Assembly (NCBI RefSeq): GCF_027270315.1
Contig: NZ_CP114413.1
Span: forward strand, 1,674,001-1,738,000
From: Streptomyces cinnabarinus
GTDB lineage: Bacteria > Actinomycetota > Actinomycetes > Streptomycetales > Streptomycetaceae
Reading direction: 5' to 3'
Length of the DNA stretch: 64,000 nt
Under the pieces are notes generated by a model. That model did no database searches. It had not been told where the DNA came from and saw only the letters and a list, made by a program, of their open reading frames with translations. The translations under genes and the position numbers were made by a program. The number at the start of each line of letters is the position of its first letter. Position 1 is the stretch's first letter. This document shows positions 15,239 through 23,368 of the stretch, piece after piece.

Positions 15239-16389
15239 CCGGAGACGGCCTTCGACCAGCCCTGTCCGAGGACCGTCTTGGCCTCGTTCTGCTGGGCCTC
15301 GGTCGGGAAGCTCGGGGTGCCGGAGACGGCGGGCAGCTTGGCCGCGGCCTCCTTGTCGAGGGTGCCGGCCTGCTCCATGGCGGGCATCAGCGCGGGCCGG
15401 GCGAAGCCCTGGAGCCACAGGTTCTGGCCCTCGGCGCTGTAGAGGTACTCCTCCCACAGCCGGGCGGCCGCCGGGTGCGGGGCGTCCTTGTTGATGGCCT
15501 GGGAGTAGTACTGCGAGAAGACGCCGTCGGTGGGCACGGCGACCTTCCAGTCGAGGCCCTTGGACTTGAACTCCTCGGCGTAACCGGCGTTCAGATAGTC
15601 CCAGTCGATGCTGATGGGCGTCTCGCCCTTCTCGACGGTGGCCGGGGTCGACTCGACGGGCGTGTAGTTGCCGTTCTTCTTCAGCTCGGCGAAGAAGTCC
15701 AGGCCGGGCTGGATGTCGTCGAAGGAGCCGCCGTTGGCGAGGGACGCCGCGTAGACACCCGCGAAGGCGGAACCGGACTTGGTGGGGTTGCCGTTGAGCG
15801 CGACCTGGCCCTTGTACTTCGGCTCCAGCAGCTCCTTGAACGTGGTCGGGCAATCCTTGACGCGCTCGGCGTCGCAGCCGATGGAGACGTAGCCGCCGTA
15901 GTCGTTGTACCAGCGGCCCTGCGCGTCCTTCTGCTCCGCGGGCAGGTCGTCGAAGGCCTCGACCTTGTACGGCGCGAGCAGCCCCTGCTCGGCGGCGCTC
16001 AGCGCGAAGGAGCTGCCGAGGTCGAGGACGTCGGGGGCGCGGTCCTGGCCCTTGCGGGAGGTGACGGCGTTGATCTCGTCCTGGCTGGAGCCGTCGGGGG
16101 CCTCGACCTCGATCTTGATGCCGTACTTCTTCTCGAAGCCGTCGATCAGGGCGCCGTAGTTGGCCCAGTCGCGGGGCAGCGCGATGGCGTTCAGCGTGCC
16201 CTCCTTCTTGGCCGCCTTCACCAGGGCGTCCAGACCGCCGAAGTCGGCGGCGGAGGTGGCGGTGGCGGCGCTCTTGCCGTCGGCGGTGGTGGACGCGTCG
16301 TCAGGGGCGGCGCCACAGGCGCTCAGCGCGCTCAGCGCGAGGGCGGCGACGGCACCGAGGGCGGCGGTTCTCGGCAGGGACAGGGTCAC
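15235..16389 (-). CDS. ABC importer substrate-binding lipoprotein
   Basis: A 384-residue extracellular solute-binding protein of the iron/polyamine/2-aminoethylphosphonate cluster. The GTG at 16389 (GGAG upstream) gives a perfect lipoprotein leader: a hydrophobic segment ending in the lipobox LSAC at about residues 20-23. The mature protein shows the alternating alpha/beta pattern of this family, with segments such as KYGIKIEVEAPDGSSQDE, GGYVSIGCD and ISIDWDYLNAG. The candidate operator at 16432-16449 is 43 bp upstream of its start. It is the first gene of the operon; its ligand defines the system but cannot be read from sequence. Confidence 0.88.
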   Translation of the reverse strand: MTLSLPRTAALGAVAALALSALSACGAAPDDASTTADGKSAATATSAADFGGLDALVKAAKKEGTLNAIALPRDWANYGALIDGFEKKYGIKIEVEAPDGSSQDEINAVTSRKGQDRAPDVLDLGSSFALSAAEQGLLAPYKVEAFDDLPAEQKDAQGRWYNDYGGYVSIGCDAERVKDCPTTFKELLEPKYKGQVALNGNPTKSGSAFAGVYAASLANGGSFDDIQPGLDFFAELKKNGNYTPVESTPATVEKGETPISIDWDYLNAGYAEEFKSKGLDWKVAVPTDGVFSQYYSQAINKDAPHPAAARLWEEYLYSAEGQNLWLQGFARPALMPAMEQAGTLDKEAAAKLPAVSGTPSFPTEAQQNEAKTVLGQGWSKAVSG

Positions 16390-16431
16390 GACTGCTCCAG
16401 GGGGCGCAGGAGGGAATCCGAGGATGCTGCA

Positions 16432-16449
16432 AACTTGTCTGAACAAGTT
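16432..16449. promoter_or_regulatory. Candidate HutC/GntR operator (perfect 7-4-7 inverted repeat)
   Basis: AACTTGT (16432-16438), CTGA, ACAAGTT (16443-16449) is an exact inverted repeat. The core ACTTGTCTGAACAAGT closely follows the DasR/HutC operator pattern ACTGGTCTAGACCAGT. It sits 43 bp before the binding-protein gene and in the divergent gap with a HutC-type gene, so it is the likely repressor site. Confidence 0.75.
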
Positions 16450-16601
16450 GGCCTCAGTACGCCCGCCTCCGGTGACACGACCGTAAACATCGGCGAAACC
16501 CTGGCCCCCGATTCCCTGCACAATCCCGGCTGACACGGATCAACCACGGTTCTCGATTAGGCTGGTCACGCTGTGCACAGCAACCGATCCAGAGGGGAAG
16601 C

Positions 16602-17348
16602 ATGACGGCGCGACACGAGGAGATCGCGGGCGAGCTGCGCCGGGCGATCGACCGCGAGGAGTACACCGTCGGCAGCCTGCTGCCCGCCGAGACGGAACTC
16701 GCGGCCCACTACGGCGTCTCGCGCGGCACCGTCCGCCAGGCCGTGGCGGCCCTCACCGCCGAGGGACTCATCGGCTCCCGCCAGGGCGCCCGCCGGGTGG
16801 TGCTGGCCAGCCGCCGCAGCCAGAGCTTCGCCGAGCTGCGCAGCTTCGCGCAGTGGGCGAAGGCGATGGGCCGCGAGGCCACGGGCAAGGTGGTCGCGCA
16901 GGAGTACCGCCCGGCGACGGCGGAGGACGCGGTACGCCTCCAACTGCCGTCCGGCACCGAGGTGTTGCACGTCCTCCGCGTCCGCGGCCTGGACGGCGAG
17001 CCGGTCCTGCTGGAACGCACGGTGTACGCGGACTGGATCAGCAAGGCGGTCGAGTCCATCGAACCGGACTGCCCGTCCGTCACCCAGCGCCTCTACGAGG
17101 ACACCGGCCTGGTCTTCGCCTACGGCGAGCACGTCATCGACGCCGTGGCCGCGGGCGCACAGGACGCCGACCTGCTCGGAATCCGCCGTACCAGCCCACT
17201 GCTGCGGGTCCGCCGGGTCACCACGACCCGCGAGGGACGCCCCGTGGAGTGGTCGGACGACCGCTACCGCTCGGACGCGGTGAGCTTCAGCGTCCACAAC
17301 TCGATAGGGAACAACGCCCTGGCCCGCAAGACGGGGGATGCGATGTGA
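16602..17348 (+). CDS. GntR-family (HutC subfamily) transcriptional regulator
   Basis: A 248-residue protein. Residues 5-70 form the GntR winged helix (PAETELAAHYGVSRGTVRQA), and the rest is a UTRA effector-binding domain ending in GRPVEWSDDRYRSDAVSFSV, typical of HutC-type proteins. A GAGGGGAAG ribosome-binding site precedes the ATG. It is divergent from the ABC importer operon and separated from it by 212 bp holding the HutC-like operator. By family precedent it represses importer genes until a ligand, often a phosphorylated or amino compound, binds. Its stop overlaps the next gene (GTGA). Confidence 0.88.
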   Translation: MTARHEEIAGELRRAIDREEYTVGSLLPAETELAAHYGVSRGTVRQAVAALTAEGLIGSRQGARRVVLASRRSQSFAELRSFAQWAKAMGREATGKVVAQEYRPATAEDAVRLQLPSGTEVLHVLRVRGLDGEPVLLERTVYADWISKAVESIEPDCPSVTQRLYEDTGLVFAYGEHVIDAVAAGAQDADLLGIRRTSPLLRVRRVTTTREGRPVEWSDDRYRSDAVSFSVHNSIGNNALARKTGDAM

Positions 17349-17806
17349 CGACCGCCCTGCCGTACATCGACGAGCACACGACGATCGTCGTGACGGACGC
17401 GGACGCGCTCTGGCAGGCCCTGTCGGACTCCCTCGACGCCGCCTTCGGCCCCACCCGCTTCGCCGCCTACGCCCGCTTGGTGGGCTGCGCCGACGCGACG
17501 ACGTCCGGCCCGCGCCCCCTGACGGAGGGCTCGACGCTGCCGGGCTTCCGGGTGACGACGGCGGACAGCCCCCAAGAGCTCGCCCTGACCGGCCGCCACC
17601 GCTTCTCGGTCTACACCCTGACGTTCCACATCGAGGAGGCAGGCCCGGACCGCTACTTGCTCCGCGCGGAGTCGAGAGCAGCGTTCCCGGGCCTGGCGGG
17701 CCGCCTCTACCGACGCCTGACGATCGGCACAGGCGGCCACGCGATGGGCATGAGGCGCTTGCTGGCCGGAATCAGAACCCGAGCAGAAGAACCAGCAGCG
17801 AGGTAA
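17345..17806 (+). CDS. Conserved protein of unknown function, coupled to the GntR regulator
   Basis: A 153-residue soluble protein starting at a GTG that overlaps the regulator's stop by 4 bp. The pattern (an N-terminal strand, a central GRHRFSVYTLTFHIEE strand pair, then FPGLAGRLYRRLTIGTGGH and a C-terminal helix) suggests an SRPBCC or DUF2867-like hotdog or helix-grip fold. I recognise this only weakly. The translational coupling implies that it belongs to the regulator-importer system, possibly as a ligand-binding or modifying protein. No catalytic residues can be named. Confidence 0.6.
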   Translation: MTTALPYIDEHTTIVVTDADALWQALSDSLDAAFGPTRFAAYARLVGCADATTSGPRPLTEGSTLPGFRVTTADSPQELALTGRHRFSVYTLTFHIEEAGPDRYLLRAESRAAFPGLAGRLYRRLTIGTGGHAMGMRRLLAGIRTRAEEPAAR

Positions 17807-17815
17807 GTGCCGAGA

Positions 17816-17861
17816 AGGGGCGCGGAGAACTGCGCGACAAGCCCCCACCGGCCCCGCACCC
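17816..17861 (+). repeat. Dispersed Streptomyces intergenic repeat, copy A
   Basis: A 46-bp element beginning AGGGGCGCGG and running through AACTGCGCGAC and AGCCCCCACCGG. It matches the reverse complement of 49711-49756 with 2 differences over 36 bp, then with small shifts. It lies between the stops of two convergent genes, directly after the unknown protein gene. Such GC-rich elements are very common between Streptomyces genes, often near stop codons. Confidence 0.8.
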
Positions 17862-17867
17862 AAAAAA

Positions 17868-18320
17868 CTACGTGGGCGACCCAGAAGAAAACCGCCGCAA
17901 CAAAGGCGACAGCACCAGTACAGACTTGGTCCGCTCAACGAACGGCTCCCCGGCGATCCGCTCCAGCACACGCTCGAAGTGCCGCATGTCAGAGGCGAAG
18001 ACCTGCACCACCGCATCCGCCTCACCGGTGACGGTCGACGCGGCCACAACCTCCTGATACCGCTCAAGCCCTCGCTGAATGGTCTCCGGAGACGTGTTCC
18101 GCCGGCAGTAGATCTCGACGAACCCCTCGGTCTCCCAGCCAAGGGCCGCCGGATCGACGCGCACCGTGAACCCGGTGATCGCCCCGGTGGCCCGCAGCCG
18201 GTCCACGCGCCGCTTCACGGCGGGCGCGGACAGGCCGACGAGCTGCCCGATGTCGGCGTAGGAGCGACGGGCGTCCTCGGCGAGGGCGTGCACGATGCGT
18301 TCGTCGAGATCGTTCAGCAC
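17868..18320 (-). CDS. Lrp/AsnC-family transcriptional regulator
   Basis: A 150-residue protein with an N-terminal AsnC helix-turn-helix (YADIGQLVGLSAPAVKRRVD) and a C-terminal RAM ligand-binding domain containing the VTGEADAVVQVFASD strand typical of these sensors. The start follows the amino-acid permease stop by 10 bp on the same strand, so the two are co-transcribed. Lrp-type proteins often control a neighbouring transporter and their own operon in response to an amino acid. Its sites are probably the TTGC-rich inverted repeats 150 bp upstream of the permease. Confidence 0.88.
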   Translation of the reverse strand: MLNDLDERIVHALAEDARRSYADIGQLVGLSAPAVKRRVDRLRATGAITGFTVRVDPAALGWETEGFVEIYCRRNTSPETIQRGLERYQEVVAASTVTGEADAVVQVFASDMRHFERVLERIAGEPFVERTKSVLVLSPLLRRFSSGSPT

Positions 18321-18330
18321 TGCGGGTGTT

Positions 18331-19800
18331 TCACTTCACTTCTGACACGGCAAGACGGGACCGGCGGTAGCCGTACAGGAAGTAGAACACGAGACCCGCC
18401 GCCATCCAGCACCCGAAGACCACCCAGGTGACGGTGTCGAGGCTGAACATGTTGTACGCGCAGAAGCCGAAGCCCAGGATCGGCAGCACCGGACCGAACG
18501 GCACCTTGAAGGTCCGCTCCAGCTCGGGCCGCTTGTAGCGCAGCACGATCACCGCGATGTTGACCAGCGCGAAGGCGAACAGCGTGCCGATGCTGGTGGC
18601 GTCGACCAGCTTGCCGAGCGGGATGAGCGCGGCGAGGACACCGCAGAACAGGGACACGAGGATCGTGTTGAGACGCGGGGTGCCGGTCTTGCGGTCTACC
18701 TTGCCGAGCGCCTTGGGCACCAGGCCGTCACGGGACATCGCGAAGAGGATGCGGGTCTGGCCGTAGAGCACGGTGAGGACCACGGAGGCGATGGAGATGA
18801 CCGCGCCGAGGGCGAGCAGGGTGCCCCAGAAGGTCTGGCCGCTGACATCGTTCATGATCGCCGCGAGGGAGGCCTCGGAGCCCTCGAACTTGGTCCAGTT
18901 CCAGGCACCGACGGCGACGGCGGCGACGAGCACGTACAGCGCCGTGACGATGATCAGCGAGAGCATGATCGCGCGGGGCAGGTCCTTCTTGGGGTTCTTG
19001 GCCTCCTCACCGGCGGTGGAGGCGGCGTCGAAGCCGATGTAGGAGAAGAACAGCGTGGCCCCGGCGGCGCTGACGCCCGCCATGCCGAGCGGCATGAAGT
19101 CCTCGTAGTTGCCGGACTTGAAGCCCATGAAGCCGACGGTGCAGAACAGCACCAGCGCGGCGATCTTCACGGCGACCATGATCGTGTTGGCGCGGGCGGA
19201 CTCCCGGACACCACCGAGCAGGAACACCATCGCCAGCAGGACGACGATCAGCGCGGGCAGGTTGACGATGCCGCCCTCACCCGGCGCCGAGGAGAGCGCG
19301 GAGGGGATGGTGACGCCGATCGTGCCGTCGAGGAGCTCGTTGAGGTACTCGCCCCAGCCGACCGCGACGGCGGCCACGGAGACGCCGTACTCCAGCACCA
19401 GACACCAGCCGCAGACCCAGGCGACGAGCTCACCCATCGTTGCGTACGCATACGAGTAGGAGGAGCCGGCGACCGGGATGCTGCCCGCGAGCTCCGCGTA
19501 CGACAGGGCGGAGAACAGGGCCGTGAGACCGGCTATGACGAAGGCCAGGGTGACCGCCGGGCCGGCCTCGGGGACGGCGTCGCCGAGGACGACGAAGATT
19601 CCGGTGCCGAGGGTGGCACCGATGCTGATCATGGTCAGCTGCCACAGGCCGAGGGAGCGCCGCAGCGAGCCTCCCTCACCCTGGCCACCCTCCTCGACCA
19701 GGCGTTCCACGGGCTTGCGCCGCAGCAGGCGCGCACCGAACCCCGGGGACGCGGGGGCGGTCTGACTTCTGTCCTGCGGGGGTGCGCCTTGATCGAGCAC
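18331..19800 (-). CDS. APC-superfamily amino-acid permease
   Basis: A 489-residue transporter with twelve or more membrane segments. The glycine-rich first segment (SIGATLGTGIFVVLG, about residues 58-72) and the GFDAASTAGEEAKNPKKDLP segment near 255 are signatures of cationic-amino-acid-transporter-like APC proteins. It likely imports a cationic or related amino acid. The downstream Lrp gene (10 bp) shares its transcript. The gene is transcribed from a 450-bp upstream region that carries several TTGC-type repeats. Substrate assignment to lysine would fit the davAB genes in this window but is inference. Confidence 0.85.
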   Translation of the reverse strand: MLDQGAPPQDRSQTAPASPGFGARLLRRKPVERLVEEGGQGEGGSLRRSLGLWQLTMISIGATLGTGIFVVLGDAVPEAGPAVTLAFVIAGLTALFSALSYAELAGSIPVAGSSYSYAYATMGELVAWVCGWCLVLEYGVSVAAVAVGWGEYLNELLDGTIGVTIPSALSSAPGEGGIVNLPALIVVLLAMVFLLGGVRESARANTIMVAVKIAALVLFCTVGFMGFKSGNYEDFMPLGMAGVSAAGATLFFSYIGFDAASTAGEEAKNPKKDLPRAIMLSLIIVTALYVLVAAVAVGAWNWTKFEGSEASLAAIMNDVSGQTFWGTLLALGAVISIASVVLTVLYGQTRILFAMSRDGLVPKALGKVDRKTGTPRLNTILVSLFCGVLAALIPLGKLVDATSIGTLFAFALVNIAVIVLRYKRPELERTFKVPFGPVLPILGFGFCAYNMFSLDTVTWVVFGCWMAAGLVFYFLYGYRRSRLAVSEVK

Positions 19801-19947
19801 TGCGGGGGCTCCTTATCGCTGCCGGTCAGGGCGACGGGGACCGGCGGGCACACCTGCGAGACAGGAACCCACCGAGCGGGGTCCCCGCCACGCCACTTAC
19901 GAGGCGACAGCCTATGAGCTGCGGCATTGCCGTTGTAATGCAGCAAC

Positions 19948-19965
19948 CTTGCGCGTGCCCGCAAG
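19948..19965. promoter_or_regulatory. Candidate Lrp-type site upstream of the permease-lrp operon
   Basis: CTTGCG (19948-19953), a 6-bp spacer and CGCAAG (19960-19965) form an exact inverted repeat about 150 bp upstream of the permease start. A further GTTG-8-CAAC lies at 19933-19948. Two CGTTGC(A/G)CGG copies lie at 19998-20007 and 20019-20028, 21 bp apart. Phased, TTGC-rich sites are typical of AsnC/Lrp regulators. The rest of the 19801-20195 gap shows no gene. Confidence 0.5.
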
Positions 19966-20195
19966 ATCATTGCGTTCCTCGGGGCAGGGTGGGTGTTCGT
20001 TGCACGGCGGCTGTCGAGCGTTGCGCGGGCGCCGTTTCAGCCGAGTTCGCGGACCAGGAAGGTGCGGGGGTCGACGCACTCCCGCAGGGACCCGTCGTGG
20101 TCCGTTTACGCGTAGCGGTCGAGGTAGTCGGTCAGGGGCACGGTTCACGCGCCACTCGCGGGCCAGGCGTCGACCGTACGGCCGGAGCACAGGAA

Positions 20196-20236
20196 ACGGC
20201 CCCCGTTGTCCCGGGAGCCGGGTCGACGGGGGCCGT
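20196..20236 (-). terminator. Intrinsic terminator of guaB1
   Basis: ACGGCCCCCGT (20196-20206) pairs exactly with ACGGGGGCCGT (20226-20236). On the minus strand the stem is followed by TTTCCTG, a short T-run. It begins 16 bp after the guaB1 stop codon. Confidence 0.8.
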
Positions 20237-20252
20237 ACGGAAGGGAGTTGGA

Positions 20253-21704
20253 TCAGATCCAGCTGGCGTGCAGCGGCTTGCCCTCGGCGTAGCCGGCGGC
20301 GCTCTGGATGCCGACGACGGCCTTCTCGGCGAACTCCTCCAGGGAGCCCGCACCGGCGTAGGTGCAGGAGGAGCGGACGCCGGCGATGATCGAGTCGATC
20401 AGGTCCTCGACTCCCGGGCGGGCCGGGTCGAGGAACATCCGCGAGGTGGAGATGCCCTCCTCGAACAGCGCCTTGCGGGCCCGGTCGTAGGCGGACTCCT
20501 CCGAGGTGCGGTTGCGCACGGCACGCGCGGAGGCCATGCCGAAGGACTCCTTGTAGGCGCGGCCCTGGGCGTCGTGCTGGAGGTCGCCCGGCGACTCGTA
20601 GGTGCCCGCGAACCAGGAACCGACCATCACGTTGGAGGCGCCGGCGGCCAGCGCCATCGCCACGTCACGCGGGTGCCGGACGCCGCCGTCCGCCCAGACG
20701 TGCTTGCCGTACTTCTTCGCCTCGGCGGCGCACTCCAGCACCGCGGAGAACTGCGGCCGGCCCACGCCGGTCATCATGCGGGTGGTGCACATGGCGCCGG
20801 GGCCCACGCCGACCTTGATGATGTCGGCACCGGCCTCGATCAGGTCCCGGACGCCCTCGGCGGCGACGATGTTGCCGGCCACGATCGGGACCTGGGGGTC
20901 GAGCGCGCGCACCAGCTTGATCGCGGTGATCATCGACTCCTGGTGGCCGTGGGCCGTGTCGATGACGAGCGTGTCGACGCCCGCGTCCAGGAGCTGCTTG
21001 GCCTTGCCCGCCACATCGCCGTTGATGCCGACGGCGGCGGCGACGCGCAGCTTGCCCCGGGCGTCCACGGCCGGGCTGTACAGCGTGGCCCGCAGGGCGC
21101 CCTTGCGGGTCAGGATGCCCGCCAGCTTGCCCTCGGCGTCCACGGCGGGGGCGTAGCGGCGGTTGTGGTGGTCGAGGGTGTTGAAGGCCTCGCGCGGGTC
21201 GATGTCGGCGTCCAGGAGCAGCAGGTCGCGGGACATGACCTCGGCGAGCTGCGTGAAGCGGTCCACGCCGCTGAGGTCCTCGTCGGTGACGACGCCGACC
21301 GGACGGTGGTTCTCGTCCACGACGACACCGGCGTTGTGCGCCCGCTTGGGCAGCAGCACGAGGGCGTCGGCGACGGTCTGGTGCGGGGCCAGCACGATCG
21401 GGGTGTCGAGGACGAGGTGGCGGCTCTTCACCCAGGAGACGACCTCGGAGATGACGTCGATCGGGATGTCCTGCGGGATGACCACCAGTCCGCCCCGGCG
21501 GGCCATGGTCTCGGCCATCCGGCGGCCGGCGATGGCGGTCATGTTGGCGACGACGAGCGGAATCGTGGTTCCCGTGCCGTCCGGGGAGCTGAGGTCCACG
21601 CCCTGCCGGGAACCGACCGCCGAGCGGCTCGGCACCATGAACACGTCGTCGTACGTCAGGTCATACGCGGGCTGGATGTCGTTGAGGAAACGCACGTGCT
21701 GCAT
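20253..21704 (-). CDS. guaB1: GuaB1-family GMP reductase (IMP dehydrogenase-related)
   Basis: A 483-residue TIM-barrel protein of the IMPDH/GMPR family, with a pair of CBS domains inserted at about residues 95-210. The catalytic-loop Cys is in GPGAMCTTRMM, and the phosphate-binding GG is in ADGGVRHPRDVAMALAAGA. It resembles the actinobacterial GuaB1 group, one member of which has been shown to be a GMP reductase regulated by nucleotides through its CBS domains. It would convert GMP to IMP in purine salvage. It is transcribed alone and ends in a clear terminator. Confidence 0.9.
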   Translation of the reverse strand: MQHVRFLNDIQPAYDLTYDDVFMVPSRSAVGSRQGVDLSSPDGTGTTIPLVVANMTAIAGRRMAETMARRGGLVVIPQDIPIDVISEVVSWVKSRHLVLDTPIVLAPHQTVADALVLLPKRAHNAGVVVDENHRPVGVVTDEDLSGVDRFTQLAEVMSRDLLLLDADIDPREAFNTLDHHNRRYAPAVDAEGKLAGILTRKGALRATLYSPAVDARGKLRVAAAVGINGDVAGKAKQLLDAGVDTLVIDTAHGHQESMITAIKLVRALDPQVPIVAGNIVAAEGVRDLIEAGADIIKVGVGPGAMCTTRMMTGVGRPQFSAVLECAAEAKKYGKHVWADGGVRHPRDVAMALAAGASNVMVGSWFAGTYESPGDLQHDAQGRAYKESFGMASARAVRNRTSEESAYDRARKALFEEGISTSRMFLDPARPGVEDLIDSIIAGVRSSCTYAGAGSLEEFAEKAVVGIQSAAGYAEGKPLHASWI

Positions 21705-21825
21705 CCCAGTCGTTCAGAGGTGGCCCCCGGACAGGTCAGCCAGGGGGAAGGAGCACGTACTTCATTGTCCCATGTCAGCCGGATTGCGATACACGGTCGG
21801 TTCATCCAGGGCAGCCCGGAAACCG

Positions 21826-22206
21826 TTAGGAGGATCCTCCAACAACCCTGAAGGACCGGTAGTGGTCATCGGTGTAGTAGAGCTCCCCGGCCCGTCCGGC
21901 AACGATCCGCCGGGCCCCGCGATCAGGAGAGCCCGGCGTGGGGACGGTGTACTCGCGGTAGTAGCCGCGAGCACGCTCGGGCAGCAGCCCTTCACGGTTC
22001 CCGAAGACGGATCCGTCCCTGGGGTACGGGAAGGGCCCGCCGTCGTCGATCAGCCGAAGGGTCTCCCGGGCCTCGTCCGGCAGGTCGGCCACGCCGACGG
22101 TGGCCATGCCCCCGGCCCGGGACGCCGTCGCGGAGTCGTCGGTCGCGCACCCCGCGAGCAGGAGGAGCACACACAGAAGCAGACGAGGGACGGCCCGCAG
22201 CAGCAT
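21826..22206 (-). CDS. Guanyl-specific ribonuclease (RNase Sa/N1 family), lipoprotein-like
   Basis: A 126-residue protein matching Streptomyces RNase Sa across its length. FPYPRDGSVFGNREGLLP, YYREYTVPTPG and YYTDDHYRSF give the catalytic Glu85, the Arg99/Arg100 region and His115. The enzyme cleaves RNA 3' of guanosine. The N-terminus is a hydrophobic leader ending in LAGC (Cys20), which suggests a lipoprotein rather than a free secreted RNase. The two Cys residues that form the RNase Sa disulfide are absent. No barstar-like inhibitor gene is seen nearby. It lies 40 bp behind the SorC regulator on the same strand. GAGGAC precedes the ATG. Confidence 0.85.
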   Translation of the reverse strand: MLLRAVPRLLLCVLLLLAGCATDDSATASRAGGMATVGVADLPDEARETLRLIDDGGPFPYPRDGSVFGNREGLLPERARGYYREYTVPTPGSPDRGARRIVAGRAGELYYTDDHYRSFRVVGGSS

Positions 22207-22246
22207 GTCCTCGATGCTGTCACGGGCCGTCCGTCATGACCTGCTG

Positions 22247-23266
22247 TCAGACCCCGTCCGGGTCCGCCCTGTTGAGCGCGGGCTTCGGCGTCGGTCCCGC
22301 CGTCATCAGCACGTCCGCCGCCGAGGTGTCCGTCACCAGGCTGGTGACGAGCCCCGACCGCAGCACCGCGTCGATCGCGGACGCCTTGCGCGCCCCACCC
22401 GCGATGGCGACCACCTCGGGGATACGGCGCAGCTGGTCGGCCTTGACGGTGATGCACCGCTCGCCCAGGTCCCGCCCGACCCGGCGGCCATCGGCGTCGA
22501 AGAGGTGCGCCGACATCTCCGCGGCGACCCCGAGCGAGGCGTAGTGCGCCCGCTCCTGGTCGCTGAGCATGTCGTGCACCGTCGAGATACCCGGCTCCCA
22601 GGATCCGATGGAGACACAGGCGACCGTGACCTTGTCGAAGTACTCGAAGGCCCGCGCGATACCGGTCTGGTTGCGCAGCGCCGCCGCGGTGGCCGCGTCC
22701 GGCAGCAGCATCGGCGCATAGATGGGGTGCGCGTCGCCGCCCGAGACCTGGGCCGCCCGGCGCACCGCCTCCACCGAACCGCGCTCGGCGGTCCCGGCGT
22801 CGTACACACCGGTCAGCTGGACGACCGTGCAGGGCGGCAGCCGGTCGAGGGCGGCCGCCATATGGATGGTGGACCGGCCCCAGGCCAGCCCGAGCACATC
22901 TCCCTCGTTCACCAGTTCGCCGAGCAGATCGGCCGCGACCTCGCCGAGGTTCTCCGGGTCGGGAGACTCCTCGGCCTCGGCCGGGGACTCGACCACGACG
23001 GCGTGCCTGAGGCCGTAGCGGGCGCGCAGCGCGTCCGAGCGCTCGGCGTCCAGCTCGGCGGGGACGCGGATCTCGATACGCACGAGATCCCGTTCGAGGG
23101 CGGTCTCCAGGACCCGGGCCACCTTGAAGCGGCTGACGCCGAACTCCTCCGCGATCTGGATCTTGGACTTGCCCTCAAGGTAGAAGCGGCGGGCCATGGC
23201 CGCCGCCTGCACCAGCTCAGCGGGTCCCATCCGCATGGCTGACCGGCCCGCCGACATACCCGACAC
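22247..23266 (-). CDS. SorC-family sugar-binding transcriptional regulator
   Basis: A 339-residue regulator with an N-terminal helix-turn-helix (KSKIQIAEEFGVSRFKVARV) followed by the SorC/CggR phosphosugar-binding fold, typified by LGLAWGRSTIHM and AIAGGARKASAIDAVLRSGL. It probably senses a sugar phosphate. I chose the GTG at 23266 because GAGGAG lies 6 nt upstream; an ATG at 23290 is in frame but lacks a site. It lies 102 bp downstream of rpe on the same strand, which hints at a pentose-phosphate ligand. Confidence 0.85.
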   Translation of the reverse strand: MSGMSAGRSAMRMGPAELVQAAAMARRFYLEGKSKIQIAEEFGVSRFKVARVLETALERDLVRIEIRVPAELDAERSDALRARYGLRHAVVVESPAEAEESPDPENLGEVAADLLGELVNEGDVLGLAWGRSTIHMAAALDRLPPCTVVQLTGVYDAGTAERGSVEAVRRAAQVSGGDAHPIYAPMLLPDAATAAALRNQTGIARAFEYFDKVTVACVSIGSWEPGISTVHDMLSDQERAHYASLGVAAEMSAHLFDADGRRVGRDLGERCITVKADQLRRIPEVVAIAGGARKASAIDAVLRSGLVTSLVTDTSAADVLMTAGPTPKPALNRADPDGV

Positions 23267-23368
23267 GGCGATCTCCTCACTACTGTTCACATTCTGGATT
23301 CGCCGTTCATCCTTGCAGATCCGGCGCGATCGATCCGCCCTGATGGGCGCCGTTCACGTTCCCTTGGC

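Noticed and set aside
21829..21840. GGAGGATCCTCC palindrome as an operator
   Set aside because: It lies within the last codons of the RNase gene, where chance palindromes are common at this GC content.
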